A DNA stretch of 64,000 nucleotides from Humulus lupulus (Eukaryota > Streptophyta > Magnoliopsida > Rosales > Cannabaceae), in assembly GCF_963169125.1 (NCBI RefSeq), contig NC_084802.1, forward strand, positions 42,292,607 through 42,356,606, in the 5' to 3' direction. The notes beneath the pieces are model-generated. The model worked only from the letters and a program-made list of their open reading frames with translations, made no database searches and was not told the DNA's origin. How positions within the stretch are numbered: the first letter of the stretch is position 1; each line of letters begins with the position of its first letter. Below, piece by piece: positions 1-11,377 of this stretch. The position numbers and the translations under genes are program-made.

Positions 1-694
1 GTTTCTAGCCAAGTGCTCTAGTGGATAGAAAAGTTGTGTCTTACAAGTGAGCTATAGGCTCCTATTTATAGAGTTTAGAGACACCCTTTGAATTTCAAAT
101 TCCACCAACCCCCATGGCTGTTACCAATGTTTAATTGGATTAATATGGAATTAAAAAAGAGATTTGAGAGTTATTTGGGTTTTTTGAGCCGTTCAACAAA
201 TATTGAAAAAACTGAAAATTGGTTAGTTTTTTGGCCTGTGGCCGCGGCCAGAGACAATGGTGGCCGCGACCACTAGTCTCTGTCCCACAGGCCGCGGCCA
301 CTAAATGTTGGTGGCCGCGGCCACTGACCAATTTCAGCACAAAAAATTGTGTTATTTTTCAAACGGTTCCAAACCCTCTCAAATGATTTTGTAACTCCCA
401 AAATACATTATTGGGGTTTAAATCATATCTCTAACAGACATATCTCATATGGCTTTATGAAATTCATCTCAATATTGTGTACCAACAATCTTACACAATA
501 AAGGGTAATATTTGGAAGTTACAAATTTGTAACACCAAATATGTTACATTATTTGGATATATCTCATATATCTAAATATTGTAACTCTCTATTATATGTT
601 ACAATATGTGACACACTTTGTCACATTTATTTAATCTAAAACATTATATTATAATATAATATAATTTTACATTATATTATAAAATAATATAACA
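1..694. repeat. AT-rich repeat, possibly 3' part of an LTR
   Basis: No coding sequence is recognisable. A TATA-like stretch near 60-72 and a terminal TAACA around 690-694 suggest part of a long terminal repeat truncated by the window edge, but no partner LTR or target duplication is visible. The tract contains the GC-rich palindromic block listed separately. Confidence 0.3.
238..325. repeat. GC-rich palindromic block (GGCCGCGGCC motifs)
   Basis: Three GGCCGCGGCC cores lie near 240-250, 290-300 and 311-324 inside otherwise AT-rich sequence. The last is a perfect 14-bp palindrome, GTGGCCGCGGCCAC. The motif direction and spacing do not suggest a gene. It looks like a local cluster within a larger repeat. 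Confidence 0.7.
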
Positions 695-1310
695 GACTCT
701 ACGGTCATCTATTCAGGGCAAAGGACCCCAGGTTGACTCTATGGTCATCTGATTAGGGCGCGAGCCCTAGAATGGTTCCATAATAATTTATTTGTGCCTA
801 TATGCATGCATGAGTAGGTTATCACTGCTGGGCATGCTAGATACACATCTGAATCTGTATATATTTTTCATGCACTTGTATTAAGTTTTCTTGTTGGGCC
901 TTGGCTCATGGGTGCTACGTGGTGCAGGTAAAGGGAAAGGAAAGCTGGACCAGCCATGAGTTGGAGAGCTTAGGCGGTGATGTGTACATATGTGGCCACT
1001 TGACCACCACAGCCAAGGTTTCTCAGAGGAACTAGGGTTAAACCATATTTTTGACGCTAAGGTCAGCGGGTTGTAACTTTTGAATTGTAATGACCTTTTT
1101 GGAACTGTAAACAACTTTGTAAACGTTTATTATGGGATCCCATGTACAGTTTAATATTTTTAATGAAACATCCATTTCTTTTAAACGAAATTTTAACCAT
1201 GGACCAGTAATCACACTTGGATGCACGTTTATGGCCTAGTGGCTCGTTTAGCGAGTTAAACATTATTTAAAATACACAGTGTAATGGTCTTGGCTAACCA
1301 GGGCGTTACA
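695..1310 (+). mobile_element. Partial Ty3/gypsy LTR, 3' half
   Basis: This tract resembles the 3' half of the solo LTR at 33788-35996. Both have a segment with GGTGCTAC/CTGTGGTGCAGG, then AAGG-rich sequence, a TTAGCGAG motif and a terminal GGCGTTACA or GGCATTACA. It ends at 1310 with the canonical CA. A 16-bp near-repeat (GACTCTAYGGTCATCT) occurs at 695-710 and 735-750. The 5' half is missing or replaced by the sequence at 1-694. Confidence 0.6.
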
Positions 1311-2304
1311 CGCAGCGCCTCATGAACAGGGTTGCGACTCGTCATGAAAGCCCAGAATTTTCCTTCATTTCTTCAAACCAAAACTCACCAAAACCTATTC
1401 AAACATAGCCCAATCCAAAAAACAAAGTTCCCAAACAATTCAGCAGACCCATATCTTCAAAACCCATGCAACAACTTGACCAAAAACCTCCTCAAATCTC
1501 AAAATCCAAAACTAAGTTTCTAAGCTCTAAAACTTAACTAAAACCAGAGAAAATTCAGGGAATTAAAGATAGAAATCGTTGCCTTGGCTGTCCTAAGCGA
1601 TGCTAAGCTTTTCCCCAAGCAATCCCGAGCCTAAACTTGCCTCGATTCTCCTTAAATCACGAAAAATTCCCAAAGAACTAAGAGAGAGTGAGAGTGAATG
1701 AGAGAGAGAGAGAGAGAGAGAGACTATTCCTTGTTTTTCCTTGTGTTGTTCGGTTATGGGAGGTTACTTAGAGTTCAAGTAACTTTAAGCGAATCTCGAG
1801 GGCTCGGGGTACCCAAAAATGTCCCCGATGGCAAAATGCTCAAAACTCCTGGAACTCCCTCCTAATCTCACTAACTCCAAATATATCCTCAAATATTCAT
1901 TCACATTACCCGATAATCCGGTAATGTACTAGAAACCCAAAATACCCTTTGACTCACCCTGAGTCGGGTATTAGGTACCGTTGTGACTTTCTCGTTAACT
2001 TGCTCCCTAGGATCGCCTCATGCCGAGTAACCCAAATAAACTCACATATATCACATATATGCACATATATACAATTATGCCCATGATGGGCCAAATTACG
2101 AAAATTTCCCTTCTAATAAGAAATGGGCCCACATGCATATTTAATACACATAAACATGCATATCTAATCATATTATCATGTAACCCACATAATCACATAA
2201 TTTACATGCATACACATCACACATATATATATGATTCTCATAAATTTCCATCCTGACCCCCTAATCAAGGCCCTAAGCCTTATTAGGTAATTTGGGATGT
2301 TACA
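1311..2304 (-). mobile_element. Partial Ty3/gypsy LTR, 5' half, inverted
   Basis: Read on the minus strand from 2304, this begins TGTAACATCCC and follows the first part of the solo LTR at 33788. Shared features are a CATGTGGGCCC segment, the ACAACGG...CCGACTCAGGG segment and a GTACCCCGAGC segment. It contains a (GA)n microsatellite at about 1699-1722. It appears inserted in the Tat antisense-gene fragment to its right, and abuts the 3' end of the plus-strand partial LTR at 1310/1311. Confidence 0.65.
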
Positions 2305-3160
2305 GATTAGGTATGTCCTTGAACAACCTCCTCTCCCTTGGATAGCTCGACAGGCAATAGAATTCATCCCCACCATGAGCTCGAAAAGGGTTGCTTTTCA
2401 AGCAAAAGAGATACAAAATCTCATGTGCCGAGTCCATCCCATTTCTTCTCGTGGTATAACGACTTCAACGCTGCTAGGACACTGTATGAGTTGGACTGGA
2501 GCTGTAAGAGGGCGATATCAACGTAGTCGGTGAACTTCCTAAAGTACTCCTTTAAGGGCAGTAGGGCCCCAACTTGCATATGCTTGCAACTCCAGGCCGC
2601 GATCTTGACTTTTCTCTCTGGGTCTTCTTCACGCTTAGCAAAACAACTCATTTCGTCTGAGCTGGCAGGCCGACACACCAATTTTTCGGACAACTTTAGT
2701 CGATGGCAAGATAGAATGTCCAAAATCTATCTCGTAGAGGTAACAGAGCTCTGGTAATGTTCTGCCTCGAAGAAAGAACTCTTTGAGGTCGGGGTAGAAG
2801 AAACTTTGGGGGTTGTTTGACTGGCTGGCTGGTTTGATGTGATCTCCATAAATTTGAAGGAGAGCTCGCCTGGGGGAAATGCTTTGGTAACCCTACAAAT
2901 CGTATGGGGATCAGACAGATCTCAAGGTCTGGATCGGGATACACGACAAATCGTAGTCTCATTCTCTTTCCTTCTTCAACCTTGGTAATTTGACGCCTGG
3001 AGTGAACTGGAATGTCTTTACTTTCGAGGTGCTCCTCATGTTTCTGAATCAACCGTTGATTTTGAGAAAATGGAAATTCAACTTGAGGAGACGATGGATG
3101 ATAAGGGATTGCAAGATCGGGCTCCCACCAATTCTCTGGAGACTGCATCATCTAACAAGA
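2305..3160 (-). pseudogene. Fragment of Tat-element antisense gene (Transposase_28-like)
   Basis: The minus-strand reading from about 3151 aligns by eye with the start of the intact-looking copy at 24481. It has an N-terminal WW..LAIPY block, a NQRLIQ..E block, a VEEGKR.RLR block, then after frameshifts an AAWS..H...GA.LPLK block and an NSY..L block. The last two match the core of the family often annotated as 'putative gypsy type transposon' (Pfam Transposase_28, PF04195). Upstream of the first ATG is TTTCTTGTTAG, the same acceptor-like sequence found before the ATG at 24481. At least one frameshift lies around 2700-2720, and the 3' part is cut by the LTR ending at 2304. It is a relic, with no function claimed. 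Confidence 0.7.
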
Positions 3161-4652
3161 AAGAAAACCTCGTAGCTATGACACTCCGTGATAATTTGCA
3201 CAAGTGTAATGTGAAAATTCAATTAATTCAAGTCTTTGCTTTTATGATCCTACATTTTGAAATCATTCATTTAATCTTGAAATTTGGGTGTAACACACTT
3301 CTTGAAAAGTATCGCTTCTTTTCAGGTTTATAAAGATAATTAACTAATTTAATTAATATTTATTTTATTTAAAATAATATTGATCAGTTATAACCTATTT
3401 AATTATTTAATTTAAATCATATTTAAAAATAATAATTAAATAAAAAAATAATTTGAAATTCAAATCACAGGGATAAGAAATCCCTCTGTGTGGCGCTACA
3501 CTCACTGCACAGTGAGTGTGTCGACCACACCATTATGGTTATTCCTAATTTTCTCATTTATTTGTTTAATTAATATTTAAGACGATATATTTATCCTAAA
3601 ATAAATATTAGTTAATTCAAAATTAACTTTATCTTAAAATATCAGTTTTAAATAAATTAATAAATATCTCATTATAAATAAGATAATTATTAATCTCTCT
3701 TTCATATTATTCCAAACATGATTAATATTAATTTTAACCTATAGTTTTTCAAAATAAAAACTATATAGTTAAATAATTAATTAATTGCTCATAATTATCA
3801 CATTATTATTTCCTTGCTTTGAAAAATTAAGTCATTTGCAACTAAGTCATTTTCTCTACAAATATTTATTTTGACATCCTTACCCTTGACAATGTAAGAC
3901 AAAGGTGATCTGGGGACCATGAACCTATAATATGAAGCTCCAATAAATCATATTATTAATTAAACTCTTTATTCATATAATCTCATTTCTAAATTCCATG
4001 ATTACTCAACTATAAATATGAAATTGCACTCTAAGTATTTATAGAATTATATTTAAGGAGTTTTCTCTTGTAGTCCATCAACAAATGTAGTTCTGTCCTC
4101 CATTTATTGATTCGTTAATTAGAGCTGGTTAAGATTACTGTTTTACCCTTCTAATTACCACATGATTCTTATGTAACATTAATTCACTAGCGAATAATTA
4201 ATCTATAATTAAATTATAGATTTGAGCTTAATAACTATTCAGTTCCATAATTAACCCTTATGGGAACCAATATTTGATCCGTTAGGAAAGTATGGATTCC
4301 ATTATTGTAAATCATGTTCCCAACCATTCATGATATTGAATCTCCAAAACAAAATTCAGTAACCTCATAATACTATGTAACCTTAAGAAGTGAATCAAAA
4401 GATCCAATAAACACAAACAAGAGTTCATGAATGCTCAGGATTTAGAATGATCTAAATGGTCATCTATTATGATAAGAACTAAATCTTTATGTCAAACAAC
4501 AAGTTTATAAAGATAATTAATTCTCATTGGTCTTGTCATATATAATCTATATGTCTATTATATACAACATCTTTACTAAGATGTCTATCCACATCAGTAT
4601 TATGAATCTAGATCACTTGCATCCCGTATGCTTAATTAACTGCACTAGTAAC

Positions 4653-5730
4653 TGTAAAGTCATTTATTGGCTAACTTTATTTTAGACAAAATATTTTTAA
4701 GTTATTAAGGAAAATCAGTAGCATATCCATATTGATTCTTGATTTAATGATTCAGCTGATTTTCTAGTGTTAAAATATCCTTTAAGTGTGAATACATTTT
4801 TTACCTTATTTATCACACATCATCATTATTTGGTAAAAATATGTATTTCAATTATCTTGAAATTATTTTCAAGGATTATGTTTATTCTGGAATAAAGAAG
4901 GTGTCGAAAATGAACATGGTCAAAATAAATGACCATGTTCGTTCTGCCAGATAAAACTGATTACGTTGCTGGCTCATCAGTTTCCTTTTCTGTCGACACA
5001 GAATTCATCTAGCTGGATGATTTCCTAAATCAAAGGAATTTGCAAATTGATTTCAAAGATATCAGAAAATTATGGTCTTGGACGATTTCCTTGCCTATAA
5101 ATATCTTGCCAAGGCCTTCGGAATTTTCACCTCTTCCATTTTGAATAATTGTAAACATTATGTTATTTTGAAGAGTGTCTTTATTTGTAGAGATTAAGTT
5201 TGTTCACCTTAATCTTTGTGAGAGTGATGAGTGTACTTGTGGATATCTATCTAGTCAATTGTAAATAGGTAGTGTCTATTGTGAACATGTTCATAAGGAT
5301 CTTCAAGAGAGGATTCTATTTAAGTCTCACTTTAGGAGGAAGTGAGCACTCGCTATTCTTTGACGGGAGTTCAAGAGAATCAACATTTCATCAAAACCAT
5401 ATTCGTAGAGAAGAGTACAACAAGATTGCAGCAATAGTTTAAGAGGGAGTCTTACATTGTTTAAGTCAATGCTTTTGTACACATTGTTTCTTTACTAATT
5501 GGTTTATTCTCTGGGCGTGGCCCCGTGGATGTATGTTATCTGAAAAGATTTCTGAACCACGTAAAAATTCTCGTGTGTTGAATTTTTACCTGTTTTTCTG
5601 TTTCTGTTTAAACAGTTGCATAAGTAGTGTGAACAAAACTGAAATCTGTCTAAATAACTTAATCAGTATTTTGCATTTAATTAAGTTATTTATTTCAAAT
5701 CACTTGGTAACATTAAAATACAGAATTTCA
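4653..5730 (+). repeat. Sirevirus 5' LTR
   Basis: This 1078-bp LTR holds an 11-bp perfect inverted repeat (GAACATGGTCA / TGACCATGTTC, 7-nt loop) at 4912-4940. It also carries a GAACCACGTAAAAATTC motif at about 5554-5570, shared with LTRs of unrelated families in this window. The copy at 9811 onward matches it closely except for the part lost between 10098 and 14439. Confidence 0.88.
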
Positions 5731-5732
5731 AT

Positions 5733-5747
5733 TGGTATCAGAGCAGG
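5733..5747 (+). other. Primer-binding site, initiator tRNA-Met type
   Basis: TGGTATCAGAGCAGG follows the LTR end by two bases. TGGTATCAGAGC is the standard plant copia primer site complementary to the 3' end of initiator tRNA-Met. Confidence 0.9.
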
Positions 5748-5802
5748 TCACTAAACTCTTAGTGAGATTTTGTGGTTTTCCACTTGTTTTGTTTCTTGTG
5801 AA

Positions 5803-6900
5803 ATGTCTATCTTTGTAGAAGGAGGATCTATCACTCGCCCTCCATTACTGAATGATACAAACTATCCATACTGGAAAGGAAGGATGAAAGCTTTTATCAA
5901 ATCCCTTGATGAAAGGGCTTGGAGAACAATATTATCTGGTTGGACACCAACTGTCGAGATAAATTCGATATCCGGTAAGACACAGGTAAAATCTGAACTT
6001 GAATGGTCTAATGAAGAAGATAAATTGTCAATTTATAATGATAAAGCTTTACATGAAATTTTTAACGGAGTTGGTAAAACTTATATAAAATTGATTTCCT
6101 CTTGTGAGTCTGCTAAAGATGCTTGGGAAATCCTTCAAACTCAATTTGTAGGAATTACTAATGTTAAGCGATCTAGGCTTGTAATGTTGACTACTAGATT
6201 TTAAAATCTTCGCATGTCAGAAAAAGAAACCCTCACTGAGTTTTATGAAGAATTTTCTGACATTACTAATGAATATTTTGCTTTAGGAGAAAAGTTGTCT
6301 GACACTGTTTTGGTTAGGAAAATTGTTAGATCTTTTCCTGACAGGTTTCAATCTAAGATCACAGCCATTGAGGAGGTAAAGAACCTTGACACCTTGAAAG
6401 TTGAGGAATTGATGGGATCTCTTCGAACTTTTGAACTTAATTAAAAGATCCGCCAAGAGAAACCAATTGTTGTGAAGGAGAAGTCGATTGCCTTGAAATC
6501 TTCCAAAGAGAAAATGGAAAGCTCAGATGAGGAAGATGATGATGAAATGATATTGTTATTGAAATTTTTTAAGAAGTTTATGAAAAAGATTGGTAATAAG
6601 AAAAACATGTCTAAATCCTCCAAAGGTAATAATTTTTCAAAACCTTTTGAATCTACTAATAAAAAAGGAATTCAATGTAGGGAGTGTGAAGGTTTTGGAC
6701 ATATTCAAGCTGAATGTGCCAATACCTTAAAGAAAAATAAGAAGGTCATGGCAGTCACTTGGAGTGACCAGGACTCTGAAAGTAGTGATGAGGAAGAAAA
6801 TTATAATCTTGCCTTAGCTTCTGTTTTTTCTTGCTTACCTCTTTCTGTGCAGGTGAATGAGAACCTTGTTTGTTTAAATAAATACTATTTCAACAGATGA
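5803..6900 (+). pseudogene. gag: Sirevirus gag, first part
   Basis: The likely start is the ATG at 5803 (MSIFVEGG), about 70 bases after the LTR. The frame runs to 6900 with two in-frame TAA stops at 6202-6204 and 6442-6444. The N-terminal half matches the UBN2/retrotran_gag type capsid domain (NYPYWK motif near residue 25). A glutamate/aspartate-rich segment follows, then a CCHC zinc knuckle CRECEGFGHIQAEC near 6676-6717. Gag would form the virus-like particle in the cytoplasm. The stops make this copy non-functional. A frameshift near 6900 continues the protein in the next frame. Confidence 0.85.
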
Positions 6901-6931
6901 GGGTTCCCATGGTGATTCGGATGAATCCGAT

Positions 6932-8319
6932 TTGGATGAGGATTCTTTGAAAGAATCATACAAAAACATGTATGATCAATGGTTGAAAGTATGTTCAAAT
7001 AATCGTTTGACGGCAAACAACAACAAAGTTCTCAAGAAGATAAATGAAGAACTTGACTCTCTTGTTAAAAAATATGAAATTGAGATTGTTGCTAAATATT
7101 ATGAAATCAATCTTTTGTCTGATGAAGTTGATAAAATTGTGAAAGGTGTCAAATTGCTTAATCATAGATCTATGGTTTTGGATGATGTTCTGCTTGCAGG
7201 TGAAAAAGCTTGTGATTTTTCTAGGTTAGGATCAAATGGATCTAAACCTAAAGGAAAAACAATTTATATTTATGGAAATCTTCCTATTGTTTCGACAACT
7301 GACCCTTCTGTAGGAACAACTCAAACTCATGTGGCATCATCTTTTCAATCTGTCACAACACATGAGAAACAGACCAGAAATTTCAAGAATAAAAAAACTG
7401 GTCATTTTATTCCAGTTTGCAATTTCTGTGGAGTGAAAGGTCATATTCGACCTAAATGTTTTACCTTGATGAATTTTCTTCACAAAAATTACTTTAATCA
7501 TCATGGTAATTTGAGACAAATGCCATTGAAGAAAAGGACTCCACCTAAGAACGTTTGAGTGAAGAAAAATAAATTCAAATGTCTTGCTGCCTTTACTTGT
7601 CTTACAACATGTGCTTCTAACTCTTGGTTTTTTTATAGTGGTTGTTCTAGGCATATGACAGGTAACAAAAGCATACTCACTGACTTCAAGACTTTGAAAA
7701 ATGGGGAAGTCACATTTGGAGATGGTAAGTCTTGGTACTTGGTAGTGGCACTCTAAATTCTGAAGGACTACCAAAGTTGCAAAATGTTCTTTTGGTTGAT
7801 GGGCTTAAAACTAATCTAATTAGTATAAGTCAAATTTGTGACCAAGACTTGTTTGTAAATTTTTCTCTTGATAATTGTTTTGTGCTTGATCAAGATAGAA
7901 ATTGTGTTTTGAAGGGTTATAAATTTGTTGATAATTGTTACACATTATCTCAATCCCACAATTGTCACACAATTACAAGGAGAGATACTAATTTGTGTCA
8001 TGAAAAACATGATCATGTGGATTGTGAAAATTTGAGAAAAATTGGAAGTATGAGTCATGTTCATGATTTACCGATTTTAAGTAAATATTCTTTTGGTAAA
8101 TGTGAACCAGGTCGATTGGGAAAACATTTGAAAATTTCTCATGAAAAATGTTTTTGTGTTGATGATGTGTCGCGAAACACTAAGGATCTTGTTGAAAATA
8201 AAACTTTGGTCTTAGAATATATTGAGTGTGACAAACAAATTGCAGATATTTTCACAAAAGCCCTTGAAACGGTCAAGTTTTATTCCCTCGGGAAATCCTT
8301 GGGGGTTTGTACTAATTAA
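6932..8319 (+). pseudogene. Sirevirus gag end fused to PR, INT N-terminus and RNase H tail
   Basis: The first part (6932-7558) is a lysine-rich region ending in a second zinc knuckle, CNFCGVKGHIRPKC, near 7417-7458. A TGA stop at 7556-7558 sits where Sireviruses usually have Trp. The protease active-site block follows at about 7625-7665. It reads FFYSGCSRHMTG, so the catalytic Asp of the usual DSG triad is Tyr. After a frameshift near 7740, the pre-integrase domain and part of the integrase zinc-binding region run to about 8170. The sequence then jumps to the RNase H tail (LEYIECDKQIADIFTKALE) and stops at 8317-8319. INT core, RT and most of RNase H are absent. Confidence 0.82.
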
Positions 8320-9800
8320 ATATTGTTTGTGTTGTGCCATATCCCTGTGCTAGAAAGAGTTGTTTGATGTCTTCTTGTTCTTGTCCAAATAGAAAGTCTC
8401 AAACATTATGACAAAATGTATTTTTACTACTTGTTAGAATTTATAGTTAATATATATCATGCACATTTTTTTAAAATAAAAAATCAAAATAAATAGTCCT
8501 TCCAATTAATATTCTTCCAAATCAATCTTAGTGTGTAGTGTATGAGCATTTGATCCTTGAAAGTATTTTCAGGCTCCATCTTAGAATAGAGCTACCTACA
8601 CTGTTGTGTAAAATGCTATCTTTGAGTAAGTTGGAACTATGTAACTAAAATTTATGTAGAAGATACTCTACCACTGATAAATGCAGCCTTCAGTATAGTG
8701 TGAAAGCGTCTAATTTGGGTACTCTTTGGGAAAAAGGCTAAAAATTGCCACATAGGGCAATGACCCTGAAAAATGCTAAAATGGCCATATAGGACAATGA
8801 ACTCTGCTTTCACAATCACACACAAATGCTTAAGATATACTGTTGGAAAAATTTGTAAGACTCATACACACTTATTAATTTGGATAAAATATTTTTTGTA
8901 TCAGGAGTAAATATTTTGTGATTTTAAAAAAAAAATAAAAGCATGATTTATATTAAATATATTTTCTAACCTTATAGTAAAAATATGTTAAGTATTAATG
9001 TTTGTTACTTTCTCCAAGGACAATGCACGAAGACATTGGGCACAATCAGAATAGGATATTTTTGGTACTTTTGTTTATATATTATATTATATATATATAA
9101 AAAAAAAGACTTGACCGTGGCTATCAAGAAAGGGAAATTGTAGTAATATGTTGTTTTTTATTTTGTACTTATTATATTATTTGACATCAAAAGTTTCTAT
9201 TTTTGGTTTATTTTCCTTGACTGTGCAAAGTTTTTTTTCTTTGGGATATCAATTCATTAATTTGGTCTTAAAAAGGAATAAAATCAAATCCCTGAGTGCC
9301 ATTTTCTTCTCTTTATAATCGGTCAAAGAGAGACTCATTTCCTCATTCTTTCAAAAAAAAATTCTCTTTGTTTTTGTTTGTTGCAACTATGGTGAAAACT
9401 CGAGGCAGTGGAGTACATGCATTTCCCATTGGTAACAACCATCTCAGTCACTACAAAGAAGGCTTGAAAAATTGTGTTGTCATTGCCTTTTGGTTTTTTT
9501 GATATACAAAGAGGGGGAGTAGTAGTTTGACTCTTTGGATTATTTTTTGTGTTGGTATTACTTCGTTGGCTTATTGATAGACAGCAAGGGGGAGTAAGGT
9601 TTATTTTGTTGGGTCTTTATCTTGGGTTTTTATCTTGTTAAACTTTCTCAAAAAGTTAACCTTGTTTATGATATTGGTTATAATTGAGATGTCTTTCGCA
9701 GGGGGAGTAATGTAACATTACTATTTTCTCTAATCTGGTTTGTCTTTGCAGGATCTTTCAAAATAAACTCTTAAAATATTTTTGTCTATCAAGTTGCCAA
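8320..9800 (+). other. Sirevirus 3' noncoding region with repeated polypurine motifs
   Basis: No convincing coding sequence is present. A short frame beginning MVKTRG near 9390 may be a remnant of an extra 3' ORF, but it is too degraded to call. GGGGGAG occurs at 9513-9519, 9588-9594, 9701-9707 and 9802-9808, the last directly before the 3' LTR. Reports on Sireviruses describe multiple polypurine-tract-like motifs in this position. Confidence 0.65.
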
Positions 9801-9810
9801 AGGGGGAGAT
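9801..9810 (+). other. Polypurine tract of the Sirevirus element
   Basis: AGGGGGAGAT lies directly upstream of the 3' LTR start TGTAAAG at 9811. It would prime plus-strand DNA synthesis. Confidence 0.8.
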
Positions 9811-10098
9811 TGTAAAGTCATTTATTGGCTAACTTTATTTTAGACAAAATATTTTTAAGTTATTAAGGAAAATCAGTAGCATATCCATATTGATTCTTGA
9901 TTTAATGATTCAGCTGATTTTCTAGTGTGAAAATATCATTTAAGTGTGATTACATTTTTTACCTTATTTATCACATATCATCATTATTTGGTAAACATAT
10001 GTATTTCAATTATCTTTAGATTATTTTCAGGGATTATGTTTATTCTAGAATAAAGAATGTGTCGAAAATGAACATGGTCAAAAGAAATGACCATGTTC
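9811..10098 (+). repeat. Sirevirus 3' LTR, left piece
   Basis: This piece matches the first 288 bp of the 5' LTR and ends exactly at the last base of the 11-bp inverted repeat (10070-10098). The next base begins a CACTA terminus. About 300 bp of LTR that should follow is missing before the LTR resumes at 14439. Confidence 0.88.
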
Positions 10099-11377
10099 CA
10101 CTACTACAAAAAAGACTTTTTAGGACTAGCATTGCGAGTCCTAAAAAAGTTTTTAAGACTCGCGGAGTGCGAGTCCTCTATTTGAGAGCCTTAAAAACTG
10201 CGAGTCCTAAAAAATTGTTTTTAAGACTCGCATTGCAAGTCCTAAAAGATTGTTTTTAGGACTCTCATTGCATGTCCTAAAAGATCCCGTTGGGTGCCTT
10301 TAAAAAAACTGAAATTTATTATTTAATAATTATAATATATTAATTAATTCAATTCAATTCAATTAATATATTTAATGATTTGGTTATTCTATTTTTCCTA
10401 ATATATATTATAAATAATTAATAAATTTCTTTAATGCATTTTTAATTTGAGAAATTAATCATAAATGCGTTGTCTCTTTACAACACAAATTGTTCACGGT
10501 AATGTAAAATTCATCATCAATTCCAAAATAGATTAGAATAATAATAAAAAATAGAAAAAGAAACCTCACACAGATTATTCTACAACAAAATAAGGATTTT
10601 AAACAACACAAATTTATACAACACAAGAACACTTGAACAAATTAAAAACAGGTTGAAGGAGAAGCATTTCCTCGCAAAACATCCAACAAGTAAGCAGCAA
10701 TAATCTTCATTCTGTCAAAAAAAAATCTATGTGAGATAGAATGAAACAATAAAAACTCTGAACCCCTTGACCACATAGCCACAACCCCAAATCCCCGACC
10801 CTACTGCTCATAGCCTCAACCCGACCTTCAAAAACACAGGGAAAGAGAGAGAAACTTACTCCGAGGGCTGACCCCCACCGTTCGTCCGAAGCCACTGTCA
10901 TCGCAGTTCGTCCCACGCCACTGTCTTCGTGTTGCGGTCGTTCCATGCCACCATCGTTCGTCCCGAGGCCCCTTCGTTCAGCCAAAGTCGTGGCCGCTCC
11001 AAGCCCCTCCGTTCGGCCCAAGTCACAACCACTCCTAGCCCCACCATTGGTCCTGAGTTGTCGTCGTTCCGAGCCCTCCATGCTGCCATGGAGATTGATA
11101 GATATAGTGTGAGAGAGGGAAATACATTCAGAAAGAGGGAAGGAGAAAGATATGGTTGTTGTGGGAAAAATTTAGGGAGAAAAAGGAAAAGCAATTTAGG
11201 GTTATGAGAGGTTTGATCACCATGTAGAGAAAGTGGGTCGATCGGCCCATGTTAATTTTTTTTTTAAATACACATTTGTTTTTTTTAATTATTAATAAAA
11301 CTTTAATTTTTTTCTTTTCTGATTTAATATATATAATAAAAATTTTGTTATATATATAATACACATTTGTTTGATCA
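10099..11377 (+). mobile_element. Truncated CACTA (En/Spm-like) element, one end
   Basis: It starts CACTACTACAAAAAAGAC, a typical CACTA terminus, followed by about 170 bp of subterminal repeats of GCGAGTCCTAAAA in both orientations. The rest is AT-rich with a GC-rich stretch at 10860-11090 that gives only low-complexity frames. No transposase is recognisable. The opposite terminus and the 3-bp duplication are absent. The sequence switches to chromovirus integrase at about 11378, so the right part was deleted. Two copies of TTTGATCACC (about 11211 and 11370) and two of AATACACATTTGTTT lie near the breakpoint. Confidence 0.7.

Noticed and set aside
5533..5754. 73-codon frame, repeated at 14693-14938
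   Set aside because: It lies entirely within the Sirevirus LTR and recurs only because the LTR recurs.
9296..9502. Possible envelope-like ORF of the Sirevirus
   Set aside because: Only a short frame beginning MVKTRG remains; no transmembrane or other domain can be supported.
10707..11207. Overlapping Arg/Gly- and Pro-rich frames on both strands
   Set aside because: Low-complexity composition of a GC-rich patch within the CACTA remnant; no domain or codon-use support.
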